From Paracoccaceae bacterium (GTDB lineage Bacteria; Pseudomonadota; Alphaproteobacteria; Rhodobacterales; Rhodobacteraceae), in contig JALQTL010000114.1 in NCBI GenBank assembly GCA_023260935.1, forward strand, positions 1 through 6,067: a stretch of DNA of 6,067 nucleotides. Reading direction: 5' to 3'. Under the pieces are notes generated by a model. The model searched no databases and was not told the origin of the DNA. It saw only the letters and a list, made by a program, of their open reading frames with translations. Positions within the stretch are counted from its first letter, which is position 1. The number at the start of each line of letters is the position of its first letter. This document shows positions 1 to 5,725 of the stretch, piece by piece. Both the position numbers and the translations under genes were made by a program.

Positions 1-1
1 G

Positions 2-706
2 GCAGAGCGCCTTCGTGCGGCGGTGGTGTCGGCAGGCCTGTCAAAATACAATCTGTCCGCCCCCCTGCCCAACCTGCCTGCCGGGCAGCGGGTTCTGGTG
101 CCGGGGCAGGTAGAAGATGACGCCTCGATCCGTGCTGGCGCAGGCGACGTGCGCAGCAATCTTGCGCTGTTGCAGGCGGCGCGGGCGGCAAACCCGGGCG
201 CGGTGATCGTCTACAAACCCCATCCCGATGTCGAGGCCGGCCTGCGGCCCGGGGTCGTGGCGGATGAAGATCGGGCACGGCTGGCCGATGTGGTGGCACA
301 TGCCGCCGATCCTGTGGCCCTGATCGCTGCCTGCGACGAGGTCTGGACCATGACCAGCCTACTGGGCTTTGAGGCGCTGATGCGGGGCAAACCCGTGACC
401 TGCCTCGGCACACCGTTCTATGCCGGCTGGGGACTGACGCGCGATCTTGGACCCGTTCCGGCCCGGCGGCTGCGCAAGCCAGATGGCAGCCTGCAACCCC
501 GCCCGTCCCTGGATCATCTGGTGCATGCCGCGCTGATTGCCTATCCGCGCTATCATGATCCCGTCACCGGGCGCCCCTGTCCGCCCGAAGTGGCGGTGGA
601 CCGTCTGGCCAGCGGGCAGATCCCCCGCCGGGGCCTTGGCAATCGGCTTCTGGCCAAGGCGCAGGGGCGGCTGGCAACCCATGCGTGGCTGTGGCGCCGT
701 CAATAG
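2..706 (+). CDS. kpsC: KpsC/LpsZ-family beta-Kdo transferase, capsule polysaccharide synthesis (3' part only)
   Basis: The reading frame is already open at base 2 and ends with TAG at 704-706, so 234 C-terminal residues are visible and the start lies outside the window; an internal GTG at 23 is not a credible start. In visible numbering, the sequence contains SKYN (14-17), VPGQVEDDASI (33-43), VIVYKPHPDVEAGLR (68-82), and WTMTSLLGFEALMRGKPVTCLGTPFYAGWGLT (115-146). These blocks are the signature of the C-terminal module of KpsC/LpsZ proteins. Known members are cytoplasmic, membrane-associated transferases that build the beta-linked Kdo oligosaccharide on lyso-phosphatidylglycerol, the lipid anchor of ABC-exported (group 2-type) capsules. 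The QVEDD and KPHPD segments are the polar, nucleotide-sugar or catalytic-site motifs expected of beta-Kdo transferases. No partner kps gene is visible; it would have to lie upstream. The 3' end overlaps the convergent MarR gene by 7 bp. Whether the full protein has one or two transferase modules cannot be told here. Confidence 0.9.
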   Translation, partial: AERLRAAVVSAGLSKYNLSAPLPNLPAGQRVLVPGQVEDDASIRAGAGDVRSNLALLQAARAANPGAVIVYKPHPDVEAGLRPGVVADEDRARLADVVAHAADPVALIAACDEVWTMTSLLGFEALMRGKPVTCLGTPFYAGWGLTRDLGPVPARRLRKPDGSLQPRPSLDHLVHAALIAYPRYHDPVTGRPCPPEVAVDRLASGQIPRRGLGNRLLAKAQGRLATHAWLWRRQ

Positions 707-1197
707 ATATAGCGGATCTGATCCATCCAGAACCGTTCCACCCGACGCAGGCAATGGTTCACGCCATCCATCGCCTGAGCATCGGTGATGGATTTGCGCT
801 GCATTATTTCGGCATGGCGCTGGAACAGGTCAGCCAGCGTGGACTGGATGCGCCGGCCCTTTTCCGTGACCCGCACCCGCACTGACCGGCGGTCAAGTTC
901 CGACCGCTGATGATGCATGTAGCCAAGTTCGACCAGCTTTTTCAGGTTATAGCTGACGTTCGACCCCTGATAGAAGCCGCGGGTCTTCAACTCCCCCGCC
1001 GTCACCTCATTCTCGCCGATGTTGAACAGAAGCAGCGCCTGAACGGAATTTATGTCCAGCAGGCCAAGCCGTTCGAATTCATCCTTGATGACGTCAAGCA
1101 GCAGCCGGTGCAACCGTTCGACAAGAGCGAGGCTTTCCAGATAACCGACATGCAAAAGCTTCTGCGAACCGTCCAGCACTGGGGATTGCAGGGTCAT
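700..1197 (-). CDS. MarR-family transcriptional regulator, LdtR-like
   Basis: This encodes 165 residues from ATG at 1197, which has a strong Shine-Dalgarno (GGAGAGG, 4-5 nt upstream). A GTG 14 codons further out (1239) is in frame but has no such site, and the added residues read like leader DNA. A winged-helix fold is visible: helix pair around 46-74 (DINSVQALLLFNIGENEVTAGEL), recognition helix at about 79-92 (SNVSYNLKKLVELG) and a wing with the MarR hallmark DRRSVRVRVTEKG at 102-114. The N- and C-terminal helices (20-44 and 116-160) would form the dimer interface. The block LALVERLHRLLLDVIKDEFERLG...DINSVQALLLFNIG strongly resembles the alphaproteobacterial LdtR group. In Liberibacter LdtR controls an L,D-transpeptidase and osmotic tolerance, but the targets here are unknown. 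A perfect inverted repeat 45 bp upstream of the start suggests autoregulation. It could instead be a related MarR paralogue, so no symbol is given. Confidence 0.9.
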   Translation of the reverse strand: MTLQSPVLDGSQKLLHVGYLESLALVERLHRLLLDVIKDEFERLGLLDINSVQALLLFNIGENEVTAGELKTRGFYQGSNVSYNLKKLVELGYMHHQRSELDRRSVRVRVTEKGRRIQSTLADLFQRHAEIMQRKSITDAQAMDGVNHCLRRVERFWMDQIRYIY

Positions 1198-1241
1198 TCG
1201 TCCTCTCCGCCTTCGTGAAACCAAAGGCAGAATCAGCACAA

Positions 1242-1257
1242 ACCAAAAACATTTGGT
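1242..1257. promoter_or_regulatory. Palindromic operator candidate in front of the MarR gene
   Basis: The sequence ACCAAA-AACA-TTTGGT is a perfect 6-bp inverted repeat with a 4-bp centre, in an AT-rich pocket unlike its GC-rich surroundings. Another copy of the half-site ACCAAA begins at 1220, exactly 22 bp (about two helical turns) from the first. On the minus strand a weak promoter can be read with -35 TTTACC (1260-1255) and -10 GCTGAT (1237-1232), spacing 17. The palindrome would then overlap the -35 hexamer and the spacer, which is where a MarR dimer would block polymerase. Size and symmetry fit MarR operators; binding by this protein is inferred, and the promoter hexamers are poor matches. 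Confidence 0.5.
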
Positions 1258-1274
1258 AAACTTGACTGGAACAT

Positions 1275-1547
1275 TCAGCCCTTTTGCAGCCGAGCCCGGG
1301 CGAATTCGGCAATTTCGGCCAGAAAGGCCGCAAGCTCGGCCGGGGGTTCCGCCTGGCCAAGGATAAAGGCCATCAGATCCTGATCGTTCTCTTCCAGAAG
1401 CCGGTCAAAAAGATCCAGCCTGTCGGGGGACAAGCCGGCAAGATGCTCATCGGCCCAGGGGCCCAGCACCAGATCCATCTCTTTCGTCCCCCGCCGCCAC
1501 GACCGCATGCGCATGCGTTTCAGGCGGGCTTCCGCAGTTTCGGTCAT
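1275..1547 (-). CDS. sdhE: FAD assembly factor SdhE (succinate dehydrogenase flavinylation)
   Basis: This is a 90-residue protein, the usual length for the SdhE/Sdh5 family (DUF339). The diagnostic RGxxE motif is present as RGTKE at 19-23 inside RLKRMRMRSWRRGTKEMDLVLG, followed by the acidic stretch LLEENDQDLMAFILG (50-64). Family members are small cytoplasmic helical proteins that help attach FAD covalently to SdhA, the flavoprotein subunit of succinate dehydrogenase, and in some bacteria to FrdA. Conserved residues of the motif are intact, so the protein should be functional. The start ATG at 1547 lies 4 nt after the stop of the upstream regulator gene (TGA-CAGG-ATG), with only a weak SD of its own, so translation is probably coupled. 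No sdh structural genes are in the window. In some alphaproteobacteria sdhE sits next to recG or mfd; neither is seen here. Confidence 0.92.
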   Translation of the reverse strand: MTETAEARLKRMRMRSWRRGTKEMDLVLGPWADEHLAGLSPDRLDLFDRLLEENDQDLMAFILGQAEPPAELAAFLAEIAEFARARLQKG

Positions 1548-1551
1548 CCTG

Positions 1552-1953
1552 TCATTCCCCGTTGCGCAACAGATGGCGCAGCCGCTTTTCCATCTGCCCC
1601 ATTTCGGTGGCCAGCGCCAGCATCTGTGCGCGAATCCGGCCCAGATCCTTCAGCGCGGCCTGCGCGGTATCGGACAACGTTCCGGGGCTTGCCGGGGCAT
1701 CCAGCCCCTCGCCCTCGCCCGTCAGCAACCAGCGGATCGAGACATTGAGCATGCCCGCCATCATCTGCAAACGGTTTGCCCGGGGTTCCGAGGCATCGTC
1801 CTCCCAAGCCTGAACCGTGGTCAGCCGCACGCCAAGGCGCTTGGCAAGCTGCTCCTGACTCAGCCCTGCCGCCTCGCGGGCGCCGGCCAACCGGTCACCG
1901 AACGTGGCCACATCCGCATCGAACCAGCCGGTTGCCTCGCTGCTTTCCGCCAT
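1552..1953 (-). CDS. XRE-type helix-turn-helix protein with coiled-coil tail
   Basis: This 133-residue protein has an N-terminal Cro/C1-type HTH at about 18-78: FGDRLAGAREAAGLSQEQLAKRLGV, then the recognition helix TTVQAWEDDASEPRANRLQMMAGMLNVSIRWLLTGEGEG. The LSQEQLAKRLGV and NVSIRWLLTGEG blocks are classic for the family. Residues 93-130 form a predicted amphipathic, probably coiled-coil helix (LSDTAQAALKDLGRIRAQMLALATEMGQMEKRLRHLL) that may drive oligomerisation. ATG 1953 is chosen because AAGGAGAGG sits 5 nt upstream. The gene is first in a two-gene unit with sdhE (4-nt gap) and diverges from the aminotransferase gene. Codon use matches the neighbours, so it looks like a resident gene, not a phage repressor. 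Its targets are unknown; a link to respiration or sdh expression is only suggested by the coupling. Confidence 0.88.
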   Translation of the reverse strand: MAESSEATGWFDADVATFGDRLAGAREAAGLSQEQLAKRLGVRLTTVQAWEDDASEPRANRLQMMAGMLNVSIRWLLTGEGEGLDAPASPGTLSDTAQAALKDLGRIRAQMLALATEMGQMEKRLRHLLRNGE

Positions 1954-1999
1954 CTTGCCTCTCCTTCATCCTGATAACGCTTGATCGCTTGGGGGCCCG

Positions 2000-2028
2000 A
2001 CCATAAGAGCTTGGATCGGAAATGACAA
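2000..2028 (-). promoter_or_regulatory. Candidate sigma-70 promoter for the XRE regulator-sdhE unit
   Basis: On the minus strand TTGTCA (2028-2023; 5 of 6 to TTGACA) is followed after exactly 17 bp by TATGGT (2005-2000; 4 of 6 to TATAAT). Transcription would begin near 1993 and leave a leader of about 40 nt before ATG 1953. The -35 element covers the upstream alternative ATG (2022) of the divergent aminotransferase gene, another reason to prefer the later start there. It was identified by eye only. Confidence 0.45.
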
Positions 2029-2042
2029 ACCGGGAGCCGATG

Positions 2043-3245
2043 ATGCCTTTCCTGTCCGACACGCTGGCCCGCGTGAAACCCTCGCCCACCATCGCCGTCA
2101 CCACCAAGGCGGCCCAGCTGAAGGCCGAGGGCAAGGATGTGATCGGCCTTGGCGCAGGAGAGCCGGATTTCGACACGCCGCAGAACATCAAGGATGCCGC
2201 GGTGCGCGCGATTGCTGCCGGCAAGACGAAATACACCGCCGTCGACGGCATCCCAGAACTGAAGGCCGCGATCTGCGCCAAGTTCCTGCGTGAAAACGGC
2301 CTGACCTACACGCCCCAGCAGATCACGGTTGGCACGGGGGGCAAACAGATCCTCTACAATGCGCTTATGGCCACCTGCAACCCGGGGGACGAGGTCATCA
2401 TCCCCGCGCCCTATTGGGTCAGCTATCCCGACATGGTGCTTCTGGCAGGGGGTACGCCCGTGCCCGTCGTCGCCGGGATCGAGACGAATTTCAAGCTGAC
2501 GCCCGAACAGTTGGAAGCTGCGATTACACCCAAGACCAAGTGGTTCATCTTCAACAGCCCGTCCAACCCCACGGGGGCGGGCTATACTTGGGAAGAGCTG
2601 CGCGGGCTCTGCGATGTGCTGCTGCGCCACCCGCATGTCTGGATCATGTCGGATGACATGTATGAACACCTGGTCTTTGGCGATTTCACCTTCTGCACGC
2701 CCGCACAGGTGGAACCCGCCCTGTACGACCGCACCCTGACCTGCAACGGCGTGTCGAAGTCCTACGCCATGACCGGCTGGCGCATCGGCTATGCCGGGGG
2801 GCCTGTGGCGTTGATCAAGGCAATGGGAACGATCCAGAGCCAGTCCACTTCCAACCCCTGTTCGGTCAGCCAATACGCGGCGCTGGAGGCCTTGACCGGG
2901 CCGCAGGGTTTTCTGGCCGAGAATCGCAAGCTGTTCGAACGCCGCCGCGATCTGGTGGTGTCGATGCTGAACGCGGCCGCAGGCGTGACCTGCCCGAACC
3001 CCGAAGGCGCATTTTACGTCTACCCCGACATTTCGGGCTGCATCGGCAAGGCCACCCCGGGCGGCACTGTCATTTCGAATGACGAGGTGTTTGCCACCGC
3101 CCTGCTGGAAGAAACCGGCGTTGCCGTTGTCTTTGGCGCGGCCTTCGGCCTTTCGCCGAATTTCCGCGTCAGCTACGCGACTTCGGATGATGTGCTGCGC
3201 GAGGCCTGCGCACGCATCCAGAAGTTCTGCGCATCGCTGAAATAA
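2043..3245 (+). CDS. aspC: Class I PLP-dependent aminotransferase, aspartate/prephenate type
   Basis: The 400-residue product, cytoplasmic by its lack of any signal peptide, should transfer the amino group between aspartate and 2-oxoglutarate, giving oxaloacetate and glutamate. The closest subgroup (1-beta AspAT of alphaproteobacteria and Thermus) often also aminates prephenate to arogenate for tyrosine and phenylalanine. Visible landmarks are GLGAGEPDFDTP (35-46), the cofactor-binding TGG (98-100), NSPSNPTG (171-178), D204 and Y207 (SDDMYEH) for the pyridoxal ring, the Schiff-base lysine K239 in SKSYAMTGWRIGY, and R375 (FRVSYA) for the substrate alpha-carboxylate. All catalytic residues are intact. 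The start at 2043 is preferred because GGGAG lies 6 nt upstream, the product is then the family's 400 residues, and the N-terminus MPFLSDTLARVKPSPT matches the subgroup. ATG 2022 or 2040 would only add 7 or 1 residues. It is followed at 9 bp by a hypothetical gene, probably in one operon. The exact substrate is inferred. Confidence 0.93.
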   Translation: MPFLSDTLARVKPSPTIAVTTKAAQLKAEGKDVIGLGAGEPDFDTPQNIKDAAVRAIAAGKTKYTAVDGIPELKAAICAKFLRENGLTYTPQQITVGTGGKQILYNALMATCNPGDEVIIPAPYWVSYPDMVLLAGGTPVPVVAGIETNFKLTPEQLEAAITPKTKWFIFNSPSNPTGAGYTWEELRGLCDVLLRHPHVWIMSDDMYEHLVFGDFTFCTPAQVEPALYDRTLTCNGVSKSYAMTGWRIGYAGGPVALIKAMGTIQSQSTSNPCSVSQYAALEALTGPQGFLAENRKLFERRRDLVVSMLNAAAGVTCPNPEGAFYVYPDISGCIGKATPGGTVISNDEVFATALLEETGVAVVFGAAFGLSPNFRVSYATSDDVLREACARIQKFCASLK

Positions 3246-3254
3246 GGGCAACCG

Positions 3255-3674
3255 ATGGCTGGCGATCTTCCGGACTATTACTTCCGCATCCGTGAAAACG
3301 GGGCGGCCGTGTTCAAGGTGGATACCGAGAACCGGCAACGGCGGATCGAGATGGAAGAGATCGCCATGGTCAATGTGCGCAATGGCAACATAAAGCCGCA
3401 TGGCGACCGAAAGCTGACGGATGAGGAGATGGCGTTGATCCGTGACTGGCTGGAACGAAGGGTTGCGCTTCTGGCCGCGCGCGATCTGGATGACATTCAC
3501 CGCGCCATCGACCACATGAACCTGACCACGCATTGGGCACAGTCCCGCGCGACGGATGCGCAACTGGAAGACGTGACCGATGCATTGCTTTTGGCGATGC
3601 ACGACCTGCGCACGGTTCTGGTGCGCAAGAAAGCGGATCGTCTGGCGCGCGAGGCAGGGGGCGCCGAGGAATAG
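3255..3674 (+). CDS. Conserved-looking protein of unknown function downstream of the aminotransferase
   Basis: The product is 139 residues and was not assigned to a named family. ATG 3255 has AAGGG 6 nt upstream, and that SD overlaps the stop codon of the aminotransferase gene, so the two are almost certainly cotranscribed. The N-terminal third (DYYFRIRENGAAVFKVDTENRQRRIEMEEIAMVNVRNGNIKPH) reads as a small beta-rich unit. From about residue 54 (LTDEEMALIRDWLERRVALLAARDLDDIHRAIDHMNLTTHWAQSRAT) to the end it is predicted to be almost entirely helical, with an acidic and Ala-rich tail. No signal peptide, membrane segment or cysteine is present, so a soluble cytoplasmic protein is likely. Codon use is like that of its neighbours. 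Its role is unknown; operon position alone does not show a role in amino-acid metabolism. Confidence 0.82.
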   Translation: MAGDLPDYYFRIRENGAAVFKVDTENRQRRIEMEEIAMVNVRNGNIKPHGDRKLTDEEMALIRDWLERRVALLAARDLDDIHRAIDHMNLTTHWAQSRATDAQLEDVTDALLLAMHDLRTVLVRKKADRLAREAGGAEE

Positions 3675-3692
3675 GCGCGCGCCCCATGGGGC
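3674..3692. other. Overlapping GC palindromes between convergent genes
   Basis: The short gap between the two convergent stop codons contains GGCGCGCGCC (3674-3683) overlapping GCCCCATGGGGC (3681-3692), both perfect palindromes. Either could form a short hairpin in transcripts from both sides and may help end them, but no T-run follows on either strand, so a standard intrinsic terminator is not supported. Confidence 0.3.
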
Positions 3693-3695
3693 ACA

Positions 3696-4172
3696 TTACT
3701 GGCCGTGATCGGGTGCCTTGCGCGACGGCGCAAGATAGGGGCGTGTCACATCGTCCAGCGTGATGTCCAGCGCCTCAACCTCCAGCGCGATGGCGCCATC
3801 CCCGGCAAGCGTCAGGGTCAGGGTGCCCGAGCCCTCTGCGTTTTCGATGAATGCGATGGAAAGAAGAGAATAAATCGTATCCGCCTCCTTGCGGTCGATG
3901 CCGCTGGACCGCACGCCCAGAACATCGCGCACCACCATAAGGCTGCGTACCCGTTCAAAGCCACGCCCGGCCGCCTGCGCCGCCTCGCGGTCTTCCCAGC
4001 GAAAGCGGTTGACCAGCACTGCAAACTGCCGCGCCCTGCGGTCAAAGCGCATCTCACCCGATGGGAAGACCGCATCCTGCACAAGCGCCGACAGCACCGG
4101 CAGGTCCGCGGCTTCCCGCGCGATCAGCCGAAGCGGCCCCTCATCGCCGTCCTCAAAGCGTGCGTCGGTCAT
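3696..4172 (-). CDS. DUF2948 family protein, coupled to murA
   Basis: The 158-residue product matches in length and pattern the alphaproteobacterial DUF2948 family: LRLIAREAADLPVLSALVQDAV (14-35), MRFDRRARQFAVLVNRFRWED (41-61), RVRSLMVVRDVLGVRSSGID (74-93), LLSIAFI (103-109) and a C-terminal block LTLTLAGDGAIALEVEALDITLDDVTRPYLAP (118-149). The function of the family is not established. The protein is soluble, with no signal peptide or membrane helix. Its ATG overlaps the murA stop by one base (TAATG), so translation is very likely coupled to murA and the two products are made together. Conserved linkage to murA hints at a role near cell-envelope synthesis but does not prove one. In many relatives hisD follows this gene; here the next gene is convergent and unrelated. 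Confidence 0.88.
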   Translation of the reverse strand: MTDARFEDGDEGPLRLIAREAADLPVLSALVQDAVFPSGEMRFDRRARQFAVLVNRFRWEDREAAQAAGRGFERVRSLMVVRDVLGVRSSGIDRKEADTIYSLLSIAFIENAEGSGTLTLTLAGDGAIALEVEALDITLDDVTRPYLAPSRKAPDHGQ

Positions 4173-5443
4173 TAAGCCCCCGCAATCCGTTCGATCTTTG
4201 CCCCGCAGGCCGACAGTTTTTCTTCCACCCGCTCATAGCCGCGATCAAGGTGATAGACGCGGCTGACCACCGTTTCCCCCTCGGCCGCAAGGGCGGCAAG
4301 AATCAGGCTGACGCTGGCGCGCAGATCGGTGGCCATCACCGGGGCGCCACGCAGCTTTTCAACCCCGCGCACGGTGGCGGTGCCGCCATGCACCTCGATG
4401 CGCGCACCCATGCGGATCAGTTCGGGCGCATGCATGAAACGGTTCTCGAAGATTCGCTCCTCCAGCACGCTGGTACCTTCAGCCGTGCAGAGCAGCGCCA
4501 TCATCTGTGCCTGAAGATCGGTCGGGAACCCCGGGAAGGGTTCGGTCGTCACGTCCACGGCCCGCACCCGGCCGTTCTTGCGGCTGACCTTCAGCCCGCG
4601 GTCGGTTTCCGTCACCGAAATCCCCGCGGCATCCAGTTTTTCTGCAAAGGACGCGACCAGATCCATCCGGCCGCCCAGACATTCCACCTCACCGCCGCAG
4701 ATCGCTGGCACCAGCATATAGGTGCCCAGTTCGATCCTGTCGGTCACGACAGGGTGCGTCGCGCCGTTCAGCCGGTCCACACCCTGCACCGTGATGGTCG
4801 ATGTGCCCTCGCCCTCGATCTGGGCGCCCATCTTGCGCAGGCAGCGCGCCAGATCCACAATCTCCGGCTCCCGCGCGGCATTTTTCAGAACGGTCGTGCC
4901 CTTGGCCAGCGTGGCCGCCATCAACGCATTCTCGGTCGCCCCGACCGAAACGAAGGGAAACTCGACAACCGCCCCTTTCAGCCGGCCGCCGGGGGCCTTG
5001 GCGTGAACATAGCCGTCGCGCAGGTCAAGCACTGCCCCCATCGCCTCCAGCGCCTTGAGGTGCAGGTCCACCGGCCGCGCGCCGATGGCACAGCCCCCCG
5101 GAAGCGAGACGATGGCATGGCCGTCGCGCGCCAGCATCGGCCCCAGCACAAGGATCGAGGCGCGCATCTTGCGCACAATGTCATAATCGGCGGTATGGTT
5201 GGTAATGGCATGACTGGACATTGCCAGCACCAGCCCGTCCTGCAGGCTGGCAACCTCGGCCCCCAGCGATTGCAGCAATTGCGTCATGGTGCGGATATCC
5301 GACAGACGCGGCGCATTGGTCAGCGTCAGCGGTTCGTCCGACAAAAGCGTGGCGGGCATCAGCGTCAGGCAGGCGTTCTTGGCCCCCGCGATCGGGATCG
5401 CCCCGTTCAACGCCCCGTTGCCCCTGACCAGAATGGAATCCAT
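4172..5443 (-). CDS. murA: UDP-N-acetylglucosamine 1-carboxyvinyltransferase MurA
   Basis: The 423-residue product is a full-length MurA (family usually 417-430). In the cytoplasm it transfers enolpyruvate from phosphoenolpyruvate to the 3'-OH of UDP-GlcNAc, the first committed step of peptidoglycan synthesis. It belongs to the EPSP-synthase superfamily with two inside-out alpha/beta domains. Key residues are all present: K22-N23 (GAKNACL), R94 (MRASILVLGP), the loop cysteine C118 in LPGGCAIGARPVDLHL (equivalent to C115 of E. coli, the residue alkylated by fosfomycin), D309 (GFPTDLQAQ, general-base position), R375 (DLRASVSL) and R401 (HLDRGYERVEEKL). Because the loop residue is Cys and not Asp, the enzyme should be fosfomycin-sensitive in principle. 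Start 5443 follows the upstream small gene by 9 bp, and its SD (AGGG, 7-8 nt upstream) overlaps that gene's TAG stop. The stop overlaps the start of the DUF2948 gene. Confidence 0.98.
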   Translation of the reverse strand: MDSILVRGNGALNGAIPIAGAKNACLTLMPATLLSDEPLTLTNAPRLSDIRTMTQLLQSLGAEVASLQDGLVLAMSSHAITNHTADYDIVRKMRASILVLGPMLARDGHAIVSLPGGCAIGARPVDLHLKALEAMGAVLDLRDGYVHAKAPGGRLKGAVVEFPFVSVGATENALMAATLAKGTTVLKNAAREPEIVDLARCLRKMGAQIEGEGTSTITVQGVDRLNGATHPVVTDRIELGTYMLVPAICGGEVECLGGRMDLVASFAEKLDAAGISVTETDRGLKVSRKNGRVRAVDVTTEPFPGFPTDLQAQMMALLCTAEGTSVLEERIFENRFMHAPELIRMGARIEVHGGTATVRGVEKLRGAPVMATDLRASVSLILAALAAEGETVVSRVYHLDRGYERVEEKLSACGAKIERIAGA

Positions 5444-5452
5444 GCCCTTGCC

Positions 5453-5641
5453 CTACTCTACATCTTTCGGCCGGTCTGCCCCCGGCCCTGCCTCTGACGT
5501 CTGCGATCCGGCACGGGCGCGACCTTGCGCCTTGCGCCGTGCCATATTGGCCTTCAACGCCGCTTTCAGCCGCTCCTCGCGCGACAATGCGTCGCCCGAA
5601 CGGCCGCTGGATGCGGAGGAGTTGCCCTTTTTCTGCGTCAT
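5453..5641 (-). CDS. Small basic protein of unknown function upstream of murA
   Basis: The product is 62 residues, starting MTQKKGNSSASSGRSGD. ATG 5641 has AGAAGAG about 5 nt upstream; a GTG ten codons further out (5671) is in frame but has no SD and gives a Cys/Arg-rich leader that looks like noncoding read-through. The middle (REERLKAALKANMARRKAQGRAR, about 21-43) is a strongly basic amphipathic helix flanked by flexible Ser/Gly- and Ala/Pro-rich ends. Similar small proteins with an LKAALKANxxRRKAQxRAR helix appear, from memory, in front of murA in Rhodobacteraceae. No cysteine, signal peptide or membrane segment is present. Nucleic-acid binding or ribosome association is possible from the charge, but no function is established. 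It is likely the first gene of the murA operon. Confidence 0.72.
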   Translation of the reverse strand: MTQKKGNSSASSGRSGDALSREERLKAALKANMARRKAQGRARAGSQTSEAGPGADRPKDVE

Positions 5642-5696
5642 GGCGGCTCTTCTAACGCAGCCGGCGCGCACGGTCCAGAGATCGCCGAAAAGGGGC

Positions 5697-5725
5697 TTGC
5701 ACCCCGGCGCTTTTGCGACTAATCA
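5697..5725 (+). promoter_or_regulatory. Possible promoter of the tRNA-Thr gene
   Basis: TTGCAC (5697-5702) could serve as -35, with the AT-rich TAATCA (5720-5725; spacing 17) or the overlapping CTAATC as -10. Transcription would start near 5732, about 35 nt before the mature tRNA end. The -35 is reasonable and the -10 is poor, so this is a tentative assignment in a 126-bp gap that must also hold the divergent promoter of the murA operon, for which no clear hexamers were seen. Confidence 0.3.

Noticed and set aside
1198..1239. Extended GTG start for the MarR gene
   Set aside because: The added 14 residues correspond to AT-richer leader DNA, and the ATG at 1197 has an excellent Shine-Dalgarno; the GTG has none.
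2022..2042. Earlier ATG for the aminotransferase
   Set aside because: It lacks a good SD, overlaps the likely -35 box of the divergent promoter, and adds residues not typical of the family.
1860..3602. A 580-codon open frame on the minus strand opposite the aminotransferase
   Set aside because: It is a high-GC shadow: the opposite strand codes for a complete aminotransferase with all catalytic motifs, and the 580-residue translation is rich in His/Arg/Gly low-complexity runs with no recognisable domain.
4061..5497. A 478-codon open frame on the plus strand opposite murA
   Set aside because: It covers murA antisense, gives a His/Arg/Gln/Pro-rich translation with no domain, and has no credible ribosome-binding site; a third-position GC artefact.
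5642..5671. GTG start adding ten residues to the small murA-linked protein
   Set aside because: There is no SD and the added Cys/Arg-rich residues do not fit the polar, flexible N-terminus that follows.
5692..5714. GGGG-N6-CCCC hairpin followed by CTTTT as an intrinsic terminator
   Set aside because: It lies between divergent genes, where no transcript should end on the plus strand; the stem is only 4 bp and the T-run is separated from it.
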